NCBI RefSeq assembly: GCF_023195775.1
Contig: NZ_CP096205.1
Coordinates: forward strand, 806,001-870,000
Direction: 5' to 3'
DNA length: 64,000 bases
Source of the DNA: Flavobacterium azooxidireducens
Lineage (GTDB): Bacteria; Bacteroidota; Bacteroidia; Flavobacteriales; Flavobacteriaceae
Below, in pieces: positions 9,132-17,592 of this stretch (positions are counted from its first letter, which is position 1; the number at the start of each line of letters is the position of its first letter). Position numbers and translations under genes: made by a program. A model generated the notes under the pieces. The model saw nothing but the letters and a program-made list of their open reading frames with translations, had not been told where the DNA came from and did not search any database.

Positions 9132-10652
9132 TTATATTGACATTAAATATTCTTTCACTTTTTGAATGTACGGATACATTACTTGATCTTCCTTGAATTG
9201 CGGTACGATTGCACGCACATCATCATATAACTTTTTAGTGACAGATGAAACCTTGTTATCATATCCCAACGCATCAATAGCTTGAACAATCGTTATGATT
9301 TCGATGGCTAACACTTCAAAAGCATTCTCAATTACTTTGCCAGTAATCACCGCTGCATTGGTTCCCATACTTACAATATCCTGATTATCATTGTTATTAG
9401 GAATACTGTGCACATACATTGGATTAGACAACATTTGATTTTCTGCTGTAGTTGATGTGGCGGTAAATTGAACTCCCTGCATTCCGAAATTGAAGCCTAA
9501 GGTACCTAAATTCACGAAAGGAGGCAAAATTTCGTTTAATTTTGAATTCAAAAGATAATTTAATTGTCTTTCAGACAACATGGTTAATTTTGTAATTACG
9601 AGTTTTAACTTGTCCATTTCAAGTGAAATATAATCGCCATGAAAATTACCACCATGATAAACATGTTTGTTTTTTACATCAACAATCGGATTATCATTGG
9701 CCGAATTAATTTCTTTTTCTAAGACAGAAGCAACTGATTTTACTGTATCTAAAACCGGTCCTAAAATTTGCGGTACACAACGCAACGAATAATATTCTTG
9801 TACTTTTTCTTTAAAAATATCCTCATTATTTTCACCGGAATAAAGATGATCTTCTCTTTTTCGGATGAGTTGACTGTCTTTTAAATTATTTCGCATTCTT
9901 TTAGCGACTTCTTGTTGCCCGAAATGAAGTTTTGTTTCATTTAATTCAGCAGACAGATGATCATCGTATGCGGAAACAATTTCATTGATAGCACATGAAC
10001 TTTTTAATGCCCAATCGATTAACTTTTCGGCATGAAAAACGTTAACAACACCAATTCCTGTCATAACCGAAGTTCCATTCATTAAGGCTAAACCTTCACG
10101 AATTTCTACTTGAATAGGCTTAAGATTTTCAATTTCAAAAACCTCTTGGGTTGACATTCTTTCGCCTTTATAGAACACTTCGCCTTCACCAATTAAAACC
10201 AATGCTAAATGAGCTAATTGAACTAAATCTCCGCTTGCACCTACTCCGCCATGCTCAAAAATTAAAGGTGTAATATCTCGGTTGATGAATTCTTTCATTA
10301 AATGAATAACCGACGGATGAACACCTGAATTTCCTAATGAAAGTGTATTTAATCTAGCTAAAATAGCCGATTTTACAAAGAATGGATTTAATGGTTTTCC
10401 TGTTCCTGAAGAGTGACTTCTAATCAAATTATATTGCAATTGAATTTGATCTTCTTTTTTAATACGGTATTGAGCCATAGGCCCAAAGCCTGTATTAACG
10501 CCATAAATCACTTTGTTTTGAGCAAACTCTTTTAAAAAACTATAACTTTCTTTTACTCTTTCTAAAACTTTATCACTTATTTCTGCTTTATCATTTTTAA
10601 AAACGATTGACACAAATTGTTGCAAGTCTAAATACTCTCCAATGACACTCAT
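9132..10652 (-). CDS. Tyrosine ammonia-lyase (HAL/PAL family)
   Basis: A 506-residue aromatic amino acid ammonia-lyase. The Ala139-Ser140-Gly141 triad in GGVGASGDL would cyclise to the MIO electrophile. The conserved tyrosine loop YGVNTGFGPMA starts at Tyr50, and the substrate-side segment LIRSHSSGTGK resembles, from memory, the characterised F. johnsoniae tyrosine ammonia-lyase. It should deaminate tyrosine to p-coumarate, the flexirubin starter unit. It is the first gene of the leftward operon, about 70 bases behind a TATCTTTG promoter box. A histidine ammonia-lyase is less likely given the context. Confidence 0.9.
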   Translation of the reverse strand: MSVIGEYLDLQQFVSIVFKNDKAEISDKVLERVKESYSFLKEFAQNKVIYGVNTGFGPMAQYRIKKEDQIQLQYNLIRSHSSGTGKPLNPFFVKSAILARLNTLSLGNSGVHPSVIHLMKEFINRDITPLIFEHGGVGASGDLVQLAHLALVLIGEGEVFYKGERMSTQEVFEIENLKPIQVEIREGLALMNGTSVMTGIGVVNVFHAEKLIDWALKSSCAINEIVSAYDDHLSAELNETKLHFGQQEVAKRMRNNLKDSQLIRKREDHLYSGENNEDIFKEKVQEYYSLRCVPQILGPVLDTVKSVASVLEKEINSANDNPIVDVKNKHVYHGGNFHGDYISLEMDKLKLVITKLTMLSERQLNYLLNSKLNEILPPFVNLGTLGFNFGMQGVQFTATSTTAENQMLSNPMYVHSIPNNNDNQDIVSMGTNAAVITGKVIENAFEVLAIEIITIVQAIDALGYDNKVSSVTKKLYDDVRAIVPQFKEDQVMYPYIQKVKEYLMSI

Positions 10653-10705
10653 TATAGTTATTTTGTTTACTAATTTTTTTATGATTTTATTTTTAATTTA
10701 CTGGG

Positions 10706-10719
10706 AATGTAATTACATT
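10706..10719. promoter_or_regulatory. Perfect 14-bp palindrome between divergent promoters (putative operator)
   Basis: AATGTAATTACATT reads identically on both strands. It overlaps the rightward -7 box at 10714-10721 and lies just past the leftward -7 box, where the leftward transcript should begin. Its symmetry and position suit a dimeric repressor acting on both transcripts. No regulator gene is next to it in the window. Confidence 0.5.
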
Positions 10720-10721
10720 TG
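10714..10721 (+). promoter_or_regulatory. -7 promoter box for the halogenase-like gene
   Basis: TACATTTG fits the Bacteroidetes TAnnTTTG consensus, 43 bases before the start at 10765. No clear TTG element is seen at the usual -33 distance, so promoter strength is uncertain. Confidence 0.45.
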
Positions 10722-10726
10722 AGCGA

Positions 10727-10734
10727 CAAAGATA
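10727..10734 (-). promoter_or_regulatory. -7 promoter box for the flexirubin operon
   Basis: On the minus strand this reads TATCTTTG, an exact match to TAnnTTTG, about 75 bases upstream of the ammonia-lyase start at 10652. A TTTG lies 15 bases further upstream, which is closer than the usual -33 spacing. Confidence 0.6.
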
Positions 10735-10764
10735 CTATATTCTAAAATACAAAAAAAAGAAATA

Positions 10765-12003
10765 ATGACAACAGAATCAGTAGATGTTTTGGTAATTGGA
10801 GCTGGACCATCAGGATGTGTTTCGGCATCCTATCTATATAATAATGGTGTTTCGGTGAAAGTTGTTGAAAAAACAAAATTTCCGCGATTGGTTGTTGGTG
10901 AAAGTTTGATCCCCAGAGTAATGGATCATTTTGATGAAGTTGGATTATTTCCTGCACTTGATGCTATGAATTTTGAGAAGAAATTAGGTGCTCGTTTTAT
11001 TCGTGGTGAAGAAATTTGTGTATTTGATTTTAGCGATAAGTATTCGGAAGGTTGGGATTGGACTTGGCAAGTGCCCAGAGCTGATTTTGACAATACTTTA
11101 GCTCAAGAAGTCCTTAAAAAAGGGATTGACCTAGAATTTGAAAGCGAAGTGATTTCTGTATCATTTGAAGGAAAGAATTCAACAACAGTTATCAAAGATA
11201 AAGAAGGAAATTTAAAAGAAATAAAAGCAAAATTTATTATTGATTCGAGCGGTTATGGAAGGGTTTTACCTCGTTTATTAGACTTGGATACTCCTTCGAA
11301 ATTAGACCCTCATTCTTCTATTTTTACGCATGTTAAAGATGTGAATCGTCCGGAAGGTGAAGAAGGAACTTTGATTTCGTTTGATATTTTAGAAACGGAA
11401 GTTTGGTTGTGGGTTATTCCGTTTTCGAATGGAAACACGAGTCTTGGTGTAGTTGGCCCAACCACTTTTATCAATTCTTTATCGGATAAAAATAATGCCG
11501 ATGCGTTGAAAAATGCCATTCAATTATCTGACTATTACATTAAACGTTTTGGTAATGTAGATTTCTTGTTTGAACCGGTGAAATTGGAAAATTATTCCCG
11601 TTCAGTAAAAAAAATGTACGGTGATGGTTTTGCATTAACCGGCAACAGTTCTGAATTTTTAGATCCTGTTTTTTCATCAGGAGTTGCTTTTGCAACCGAA
11701 TCCGGGATTTTGGCAGCCAAATTAATACATAAAGAATTTAAAGGTGAAACCGTTGATTGGGAAACTGAATTCACAGGTTATATGAAAAGAGGTATTGGTG
11801 TGTTTACCACTTATGTAAAAGAATGGTACACCGGTAATTTACAAACTTTATTCTTCCATCAACCGGAAAACCCAGATGTAAAAAGAAAAATCTGTGCAGT
11901 TTTGGCGGGATATGTTTGGGACGATACCAATCCTTTTGTTAAAAAACATGACAATGTAATTAAGAATATGGCACATATGATTAATATGGAGAAGGAAGCT
12001 TAA
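10765..12003 (+). CDS. Flavin-dependent halogenase-like oxidoreductase
   Basis: A 412-residue flavoprotein with the FAD motif VIGAGPSGCVS at 10-20 and the GES loop at 45-47. Two halogenase hallmarks are present. Lys73, in EKKLGARF, aligns with the catalytic lysine of PrnA, and WLWVIP at 214-219 fits WxWxIP. The predicted action is chlorination (or hydroxylation) of the phenolic ring of flexirubin or its p-coumaroyl precursor. It is transcribed away from the pigment operon from a shared control region and ends in a strong terminator. The C-terminal 60 residues are typical of phenol-type family members. Confidence 0.85.
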   Translation: MTTESVDVLVIGAGPSGCVSASYLYNNGVSVKVVEKTKFPRLVVGESLIPRVMDHFDEVGLFPALDAMNFEKKLGARFIRGEEICVFDFSDKYSEGWDWTWQVPRADFDNTLAQEVLKKGIDLEFESEVISVSFEGKNSTTVIKDKEGNLKEIKAKFIIDSSGYGRVLPRLLDLDTPSKLDPHSSIFTHVKDVNRPEGEEGTLISFDILETEVWLWVIPFSNGNTSLGVVGPTTFINSLSDKNNADALKNAIQLSDYYIKRFGNVDFLFEPVKLENYSRSVKKMYGDGFALTGNSSEFLDPVFSSGVAFATESGILAAKLIHKEFKGETVDWETEFTGYMKRGIGVFTTYVKEWYTGNLQTLFFHQPENPDVKRKICAVLAGYVWDDTNPFVKKHDNVIKNMAHMINMEKEA

Positions 12004-12021
12004 AATCAGTTTTATATAATA

Positions 12022-12057
12022 AAAAAGCCGTTGAAAACTAAATTTCAACGGCTTTTT
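12022..12057. terminator. Bidirectional intrinsic terminator
   Basis: A 15-base-pair stem (AAAAAGCCGTTGAAA with its complement) encloses a 6-base loop, with A-tract and T-tract ends. It separates the convergent halogenase-like gene and the leftward secreted-protein gene and can serve both. Confidence 0.9.
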
Positions 12058-12073
12058 CAATAGTAAACTTCTA

Positions 12074-12670
12074 TTATTTAGTGTTCTTCTTAATTCCTTG
12101 TGCTAACTCCTTAGCCATCTTGGCATATCCTTCAGAAATTCGATGTCCTGAATTAAAATCGAATCCCATTGCTCCTTCTCCATGCGTTTTTTCATATTCA
12201 ATAGAAACCAAAACATTGGATGGATTAGCTGTTTCAAAAACTGTAACAATTCCTGTAACATAAGCATCTCTTCTAACAACACCAACATTAAAACCGGGAG
12301 AAATCCAAACTGTTTTAACATTCATGGTATATTTTGCATTGCTTAACTCTTTTCCAACTCTAATCTCTCCGTTTTCAAATCTTTTATTAAAAGATTCAAT
12401 AAATTTTGGCTCATATCTATCCTCTCTGTCGGCAAACCAAGATTTTCTAAAATCTTCATCTGTTCCTTTTTCTTCTCTCTTTTTCATTTTATCAGCCAAA
12501 AACTCTTCTTCTGTCTTAAACTTATCCACTTTGATGTCTTTATAATCAAAAGTTAAATTGTACTCAGAAATTCCTTTGAGATTTTTTAGATTACCGGATA
12601 AAACTTTTACTTTCTGTGCACTCATTGCACAAGAAATTAACAAAACTGCAAAAAATACTACTTTTTTCAT
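12074..12670 (-). CDS. Secreted hypothetical protein
   Basis: A 198-residue protein with a clear signal peptide (hydrophobic residues 3-17, cleavage after CAMSA). The mature part is basic, contains a charged helix around residues 58-75 (KMKKREEKGTDEDF) and a C-terminal beta region ending in a MAKELAQGIKKN helix. It resembles conserved unnamed Bacteroidetes exported proteins, but I cannot name a family. It lies 37 bases downstream of another secreted-protein gene on the same strand, so the two probably form an operon. Confidence 0.7.
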   Translation of the reverse strand: MKKVVFFAVLLISCAMSAQKVKVLSGNLKNLKGISEYNLTFDYKDIKVDKFKTEEEFLADKMKKREEKGTDEDFRKSWFADREDRYEPKFIESFNKRFENGEIRVGKELSNAKYTMNVKTVWISPGFNVGVVRRDAYVTGIVTVFETANPSNVLVSIEYEKTHGEGAMGFDFNSGHRISEGYAKMAKELAQGIKKNTK

Positions 12671-12707
12671 TGTTTATTTATTTATAGATTAAACATATTT
12701 TAATTGG

Positions 12708-14336
12708 TTAATTCAATTCAACTTTAATCATAATGTCTTCTTTTTGTTTTTTGTATGATTCAAACATAAATGAATTTTCTGAAACCTTAAAAACTCTATT
12801 TGTTGAAAATTGGTGTAATTTAAAATCTTCAACATCTCTAGCATTTAAAATTGATCCTTTTTTATATGAACCATCTGCATCAGAGATTTTAACTGACGTT
12901 AAATAACCACCCTTTCCATCTTGGTGAACCGCAGGAACCTTATCATCTTCAAGGTCGATATTCTTAACATTATCAAGAAAAACAAGGTAATGACTGTTAT
13001 TGGCATTAAAATATTTATATGACATCCCTCCTTTAGAACTTCCAATTTGAGATTTAGGAATTTTTTTCATCCAATCTAACTGACCGCTCACGCTAATTTT
13101 TGAAATAAAAATGTCTTGAAAATGATGTCTTGTATAAGTTCTCATATTATTTCCGGTTCCGCTAGTATGATAGGTTATAAATTCTTGTTCACCAACCAAA
13201 ATCATGCTCCCATCCGGATTAACAACCAAATCCTTCAGCTTTAGATTCGTAAACTTAGCTCCATCCCCCTTTTTTTCTTTTTTTTCATTTTTCTTAACCA
13301 CTTTCTTACTTTCATTTTGATTTAAAAGTTCTAAGGGAATATCGTGGTAAACTTCATCATAAATTTTGCCGTCTTGACTAATTTTAAAAGCTAAAATCCC
13401 ATCTGAATCACTTTTATCTCCTTTCCCGTTACTGAAATAACCACCCGCTACCAGAAAATCTTTGGAAGTATCAAAAATCCATAATCTATTGATAAACTTT
13501 GATTTATTTTCAAATTTTGTAATATCGATCTTATTTGTGCCTGCTTTAATCATAAACAATTCTAAATGATAATTAGCTTCTTCATCTTTCTTTTTCTTTT
13601 TATCTTTATTACTGTCATCATGAAAAACTTTTGTTAACAAATATAAATTCCCATAATTATCTAAGTGATAATCCAAATTATCCATTCTTCTCTCAGTGTA
13701 AGGCATTTTCAGTTCGTTGCTGGATGTATTTTTTAAATCTCCATCAAAAGCATGCAAACCAATAATATCATAACTATTAACATCTCTTTTTACTTCAGGT
13801 TTTTTTCTGTATTGAACTAGCATATTTTTTTTATCGTGAGACAATAAAAAATCAAATTTATCAGTAACTCCAACCGAAAAATTCATAAATCCTCCTGCTA
13901 CCATAGAACCTGCAAGTTTTCCCTTCACATCAAAAAGCAATTTTGGTTCTCCTACAAACTCACCACTTTTGAAATCGATTTCATTGTAGAAAAGTTGTTC
14001 TTTTTCTTTATCCCCATCCCATGAAGAATAAAACAAATAATATTTATTGTTCAATTCCAAAACGCTCTCTAAAGAGAAATTTTTAGGAAATCTTTTTTCG
14101 TATAATTTTTCTTTTAAAAAAGCCGGCTTAGTTGCATCAAACTTTTGAATCAACACTTCATCTTTATGAACTTTCACTGTCATTGCCTCATTTCCATTGG
14201 CAAAATAATATTTGCTTGAAGCATCAAAAACTTTATAAGGCTGACTAGCTTTATACGAATAATCAGTTGAAAGACTCTTCTGAGAGTAACTCATCATTGA
14301 GATAAAAATACAAAAAACAAGTAATAATTTTTTCAT
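12708..14336 (-). CDS. Secreted hypothetical protein, beta-propeller-like
   Basis: The 542-residue product starts with a signal peptide (LLLVFCIFISMMSYSQ). The rest is rich in short beta strands with periodic YLFYSSWD-like and FLVAGGYFSNGKG-like segments, suggesting a propeller, interrupted by two lysine-rich charged loops around residues 243-252 and 345-358. No catalytic motif is seen and I do not recognise a family. It precedes another secreted-protein gene, and upstream lies about 590 bases without genes. Confidence 0.7.
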   Translation of the reverse strand: MKKLLLVFCIFISMMSYSQKSLSTDYSYKASQPYKVFDASSKYYFANGNEAMTVKVHKDEVLIQKFDATKPAFLKEKLYEKRFPKNFSLESVLELNNKYYLFYSSWDGDKEKEQLFYNEIDFKSGEFVGEPKLLFDVKGKLAGSMVAGGFMNFSVGVTDKFDFLLSHDKKNMLVQYRKKPEVKRDVNSYDIIGLHAFDGDLKNTSSNELKMPYTERRMDNLDYHLDNYGNLYLLTKVFHDDSNKDKKKKKDEEANYHLELFMIKAGTNKIDITKFENKSKFINRLWIFDTSKDFLVAGGYFSNGKGDKSDSDGILAFKISQDGKIYDEVYHDIPLELLNQNESKKVVKKNEKKEKKGDGAKFTNLKLKDLVVNPDGSMILVGEQEFITYHTSGTGNNMRTYTRHHFQDIFISKISVSGQLDWMKKIPKSQIGSSKGGMSYKYFNANNSHYLVFLDNVKNIDLEDDKVPAVHQDGKGGYLTSVKISDADGSYKKGSILNARDVEDFKLHQFSTNRVFKVSENSFMFESYKKQKEDIMIKVELN

Positions 14337-14649
14337 GAACTAAGAATTTACGTGGTTATTTAATTGAATTATTAGGAATTAATTGCATAAATACATTATT
14401 TAGTTGAATTATTGTGAGTTTTATATGAAATATTTTCACAGACACAAATAATATTTTTTTAAAAAATTGAAAAACAATTACTTATATAAAAATGTTGATT
14501 GATTTAATAAAAAAAGAAAAACTAGGAGTATTATTTTTTTGATTATGAATGGATTGTTTTTTCTCCTTGTAACTTAGTTTTGAGAAAAACAACTATAGAA
14601 ATCATGTATAAGTGTACACACGAATATGGATTGACTTCGTCCTTCCTGA
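14337..14649. other. AT-rich intergenic stretch, no gene seen
   Basis: About 310 bases with no convincing coding frame. Two near-identical 18-base segments (TTATTTAATTGAATTATT and a one-base variant) lie about 41 bases apart near 14356 and 14397. They may be promoter-proximal direct repeats of the leftward gene. A GACTTCGTC...TGACAAA stretch near 14633-14653 weakly resembles the dispersed repeat at 23484. Nothing else is supported. Confidence 0.5.
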
Positions 14650-14922
14650 CAAAGCTCCGCTTTGAAAAACCAATAGGATGTTTAAAATTCTCAAGCAAGC
14701 TTGGAAAAATTTCATTATAACAAGAGGATTGCTTGCAGCCATCCCTCAAAGCTCCGCTTTGAAAAACAAATAGGGGAGTCAAAATTCTCAAGCTTGCTTG
14801 GAAACATTACTTTATGACAAAAGGATTGCTTGCAGCCATCCCTCAAAGCTCCGCTTTGAGAAACAAATAGGGGAGTCAAAATTCTCAAGCAAGCTTGAGA
14901 ATTTTGACTCCCCTATTTGTTT
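14650..14922. repeat. 97-bp tandem repeat, about 2.8 copies
   Basis: The 15-base palindromic core CAAAGCTCCGCTTTG occurs at 14650, 14747 and 14844, exactly 97 bases apart each time. Flanking sequence is also shared, including a GGATTGCTTGCAGCCAT segment before copies two and three. The third copy changes into an inverted copy of its own middle part. Short ORFs that read through it are not real genes. Confidence 0.9.
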
Positions 14923-14923
14923 C
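14860..14923. repeat. Perfect inverted repeat, 31-bp arms, next to tRNA-Arg
   Basis: Arms 14860-14890 and 14893-14923 are fully complementary around a 2-base centre. The structure begins 5 bases past the 3' end of the leftward tRNA-Arg gene, so the precursor transcript would fold into a very long hairpin. It may terminate or help process the transcript. The arm is part of the 97-bp repeat unit and its inverted copy. Confidence 0.9.
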
Positions 14924-14928
14924 ATTCG

Positions 14929-15002
14929 TGACCTCGACAGGATTCAAACCTGTAACCCTCAGAGCCGAAATCTGATATTCTATTCAGTTGAACTACGAGG
15001 CC
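14929..15002 (-). tRNA. tRNA-Arg (anticodon TCG)
   Basis: A full cloverleaf can be drawn. The acceptor GGCCTCG pairs with CGAGGTC with one G-T pair, the D stem is GTTC/GAAT, and the anticodon stem TCAGA/TCTGA holds loop TTTCGGC with anticodon TCG. The T stem ACAGG/CCTGT encloses TTTGAAT. CCA is not encoded. It lies 38 bases downstream of yqeY on the same strand. Confidence 0.93.
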
Positions 15003-15040
15003 GTTTTATTTTGAGAATGCGAATCTACAAATAAATTATG

Positions 15041-15490
15041 TTATGCTAAAAGCTTTTTTACAATTGTTGAAATTGTTTTTCCGTCTGCACTTCCGGCCAA
15101 TTGTTTAGAGGCTATCCCCATTAACTGACCCATTGAAGCCATTCCTGAAAATGCGTTTTCTGCAATGATTTGAGATACAACTGCTTCCACCTCTGACTCA
15201 CTTAATTGTTTAGGTAAAAACTTTTCGATAATTGCTGCTTGTTGAACTTCTGGGTCTGCCAAATCTGGTCTGCCTTGCTCTACATAAATTGCTGCACTGT
15301 CTTTGCGTTGTTTAACCAATCGTTGCAAAAGTTTAATTTCATCTTCCTGAGACAATTCATCTTTTGCTCCGCCTTCTGTTAATGCTAACAAAATAGCTGA
15401 TTTAACGGCACGTAATGATTCTAACGCAATTGTATCTTTGGCACGCATAGCATTTTTAATTTCTTCATTGATTTGGCTTTGCAAACTCAT
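15041..15490 (-). CDS. yqeY: GatB/YqeY domain protein
   Basis: A 149-residue helical protein with the YqeY layout: N-terminal LQSQINEEIKNAMRAKD, a central LVKQRKDSAAIY helix and a C-terminal tail with MGQLMGIASKQLAG and DGKTISTIVKKLL, related to the tRNA-binding tail of GatB. A role in tRNA amidation or aminoacyl-tRNA binding is suggested by homology only. It follows ftsZ but is separated by a strong terminator, so it probably has its own promoter. The tRNA-Arg gene lies just downstream. Confidence 0.92.
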   Translation of the reverse strand: MSLQSQINEEIKNAMRAKDTIALESLRAVKSAILLALTEGGAKDELSQEDEIKLLQRLVKQRKDSAAIYVEQGRPDLADPEVQQAAIIEKFLPKQLSESEVEAVVSQIIAENAFSGMASMGQLMGIASKQLAGSADGKTISTIVKKLLA

Positions 15491-15542
15491 ATCTATCTAT
15501 TTTTAAATTATCCTTTGAAATTAATTCTTAAGGCCTGCAAAG

Positions 15543-15582
15543 ATAAAAAAAATAACCCGAAAACCATGTTCTGATTTTCGGG
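15543..15582 (-). terminator. Intrinsic terminator after ftsZ
   Basis: On the minus strand an 8-base-pair stem (CCCGAAAA with TTTTCGGG, arms 15556-15563 and 15575-15582) is followed by TTATTTTTTTTAT. It closes the dcw transcript after the ftsZ stop at 15607. Confidence 0.88.
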
Positions 15583-15606
15583 CTAAAAAGGATTTGTTTG
15601 AGTTAG

Positions 15607-17538
15607 TTAATCCACATTATCGTGCAGAAAAGAATTGTTTGATCTCAATTGAGTATCATTATTACTATCGGTTCCCAACGATGTTCTGGATTGATTATTT
15701 ACAGGTGAATTCGTTGGCAAATCCACTCCCATTCTTTTGTAAGCCGGTACTTTTTCCATCTCATCTAAACGAGAAGAATTGTTGTGAAACTTATAATTGA
15801 ATTCTTTTAATTTTTTTCTTCTTTCATCGGCACGCATTTTCAACGTTTCTTCGATGGTTAATTCTGCTGTTGGATTGATTTCATCAAATGAAGGGGTGAA
15901 AGAGGAAGGTGTTTCCACTTTTTTCATCGTGATATTCATTTCTTCATTAATCGGTTCTTCCACCACATTTACGATTGGTTTAGAATTCACCAGTTCCGAT
16001 TCAACTTCCATGTATTCTTCTAAAGAATAACGCACTACGCCGGTTTCGTTTACTTCCGTCATTGGAATAACCTGTTTTGGTTCATTCACAATAATTTCGT
16101 TTGTCGCAATTGGATCCAATTCAAATAGAACTGTTTTTTCCACTTCTGCTTCAACCTTTTTTTCAATTGACAAGTCAAAAGATAAGGCTACTTGTTCTTT
16201 TTCAACAATCACAAATTCAGGTTCTTTTACGATAATTTCACGAACTTCCGGTGTTGTAGCAAACAAATGGTTTTCTGAAAAAGGTGAAACGATTTCATAC
16301 GTAACATCTATATTTCTGATTAAATCGGTTGTTGGAATTAGTTCGGAAACCATTTTAGGTTCTACCACTTCCATTTCATCAATTAATTCAAAAACAATTT
16401 TATCTTCTGTAGCAGCTTTTGGTGTCTCTTTTTCAATGGCAACATCTAAAATCGGAGCCACAATTTTTTGACTCAAGTCGATCGTATTGGTTTGATTCTC
16501 TTCTAACGAATGAATTATTTTTTTAGGCTCAGCATTCACGATCTCTTTTTGCTGTTCCACATTAAAACCCGTAGCAATGATAGTTACTGCGATAGAATCT
16601 CCTAACGAATCATCTTCACCAACTCCCATAATGATATTGGCGTTATGACCAGCTTCATTTTGAATATGGTCATTAATTTCACCAATTTCGTCAATCGTAA
16701 TTTCGGTTGAACCAGAAACGATAAGCAACAATACGTTTTTGGCTCCTGTAATTTTATTGTCATTTAATAACGGTGAATCTAAAGCAGAAACAATGGCATC
16801 TTTGGCTCTGTTTTCACCTTCGGCAATGGCAGAACCCATGATAGCCGTTCCGCTGTTTGACAACACGGTTTTTGCATCTTTTAAATCGATGTTTTGCGTG
16901 TAGTGGTGCGTAATTACTTCTGCAATTCCGCGAGAAGCAGTGGCTAACACTTCATCTGCTTTTGAAAATCCGGCTTTGAAACCAAGATTTCCATACACTT
17001 CTCTTAATTTATTATTATTGATGACGATCAATGAATCAACTTGTTTACGCAAACGTTCTACTCCGGACATCGCTTGTTCCGAACGAACTTTACCTTCAAA
17101 TTGAAACGGAATCGTAACAATTCCTACCGTTAAAATATCTTTATCTTTAGCCATTTGAGCAATTACTGGAGCTGCACCGGTTCCGGTTCCACCACCCATT
17201 CCTGCGGTAATGAAAATCATTTTGGTGTTACTATCCAATAATTTATCAATGTCTTCCATGCTTTCTATGGCAGACTGTTGGCCTACTTCCGGGTTTGCTC
17301 CGGCACCTAGACCTTCGGTAAGGTTTACACCCAACTGAATTTTGTTAGGCACAGGGCTGTTTTGAAGTGCTTGTGAGTCGGTGTTACAAACCACAAAATC
17401 TACTCCTTTAATCCCTTGTTTAAACATGTGGTTGATGGCGTTGCTTCCGCCTCCGCCAACACCAATTACTTTAATTACATTTGATTGATTTTTAGGTAAA
17501 TCAAATGAAATGTTTCCAAAATCTGAGTTGCTTGTCAT
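15607..17538 (-). CDS. ftsZ: Cell division protein FtsZ
   Basis: The 643-residue tubulin homologue forms the cytokinetic Z-ring. The GTP-binding loop GMGGGTGTGAAP lies at 113-124 and an NTDSQAL segment at 52-58. The globular part ends near residue 330 (SIAVTIIATGF). An unusually long acidic, low-complexity linker of about 260 residues follows. A basic helix around 590 (MRADERRKKLKEF) and the C-terminal NNSFLHDNVD end the chain. It is the last gene of the dcw operon, 54 bases after ftsA, and is followed by a terminator. Confidence 0.98.
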   Translation of the reverse strand: MTSNSDFGNISFDLPKNQSNVIKVIGVGGGGSNAINHMFKQGIKGVDFVVCNTDSQALQNSPVPNKIQLGVNLTEGLGAGANPEVGQQSAIESMEDIDKLLDSNTKMIFITAGMGGGTGTGAAPVIAQMAKDKDILTVGIVTIPFQFEGKVRSEQAMSGVERLRKQVDSLIVINNNKLREVYGNLGFKAGFSKADEVLATASRGIAEVITHHYTQNIDLKDAKTVLSNSGTAIMGSAIAEGENRAKDAIVSALDSPLLNDNKITGAKNVLLLIVSGSTEITIDEIGEINDHIQNEAGHNANIIMGVGEDDSLGDSIAVTIIATGFNVEQQKEIVNAEPKKIIHSLEENQTNTIDLSQKIVAPILDVAIEKETPKAATEDKIVFELIDEMEVVEPKMVSELIPTTDLIRNIDVTYEIVSPFSENHLFATTPEVREIIVKEPEFVIVEKEQVALSFDLSIEKKVEAEVEKTVLFELDPIATNEIIVNEPKQVIPMTEVNETGVVRYSLEEYMEVESELVNSKPIVNVVEEPINEEMNITMKKVETPSSFTPSFDEINPTAELTIEETLKMRADERRKKLKEFNYKFHNNSSRLDEMEKVPAYKRMGVDLPTNSPVNNQSRTSLGTDSNNDTQLRSNNSFLHDNVD

Positions 17539-17592
17539 ACTACTTGGTTTTTCTAATTCATTTTAAATTTTTCAATAGTGCAGAATTAGGTT

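Noticed and set aside
12103..12321. Overlapping minus-strand frame within the secreted-protein gene
   Set aside because: It lies wholly inside a better-supported gene with a signal peptide. Its leucine/glutamine-rich composition is typical of a shadow frame.
14650..14922. Possible CRISPR array
   Set aside because: The 97-bp units are repeats along nearly their full length, with no unique spacers and no cas genes nearby.
14543..15034. Two short ORFs (14543-14791 minus and 14798-15034 plus)
   Set aside because: They run through the 97-bp tandem repeats, the long palindrome and, for the second, the tRNA-Arg gene. Nothing protein-like is conserved in them.
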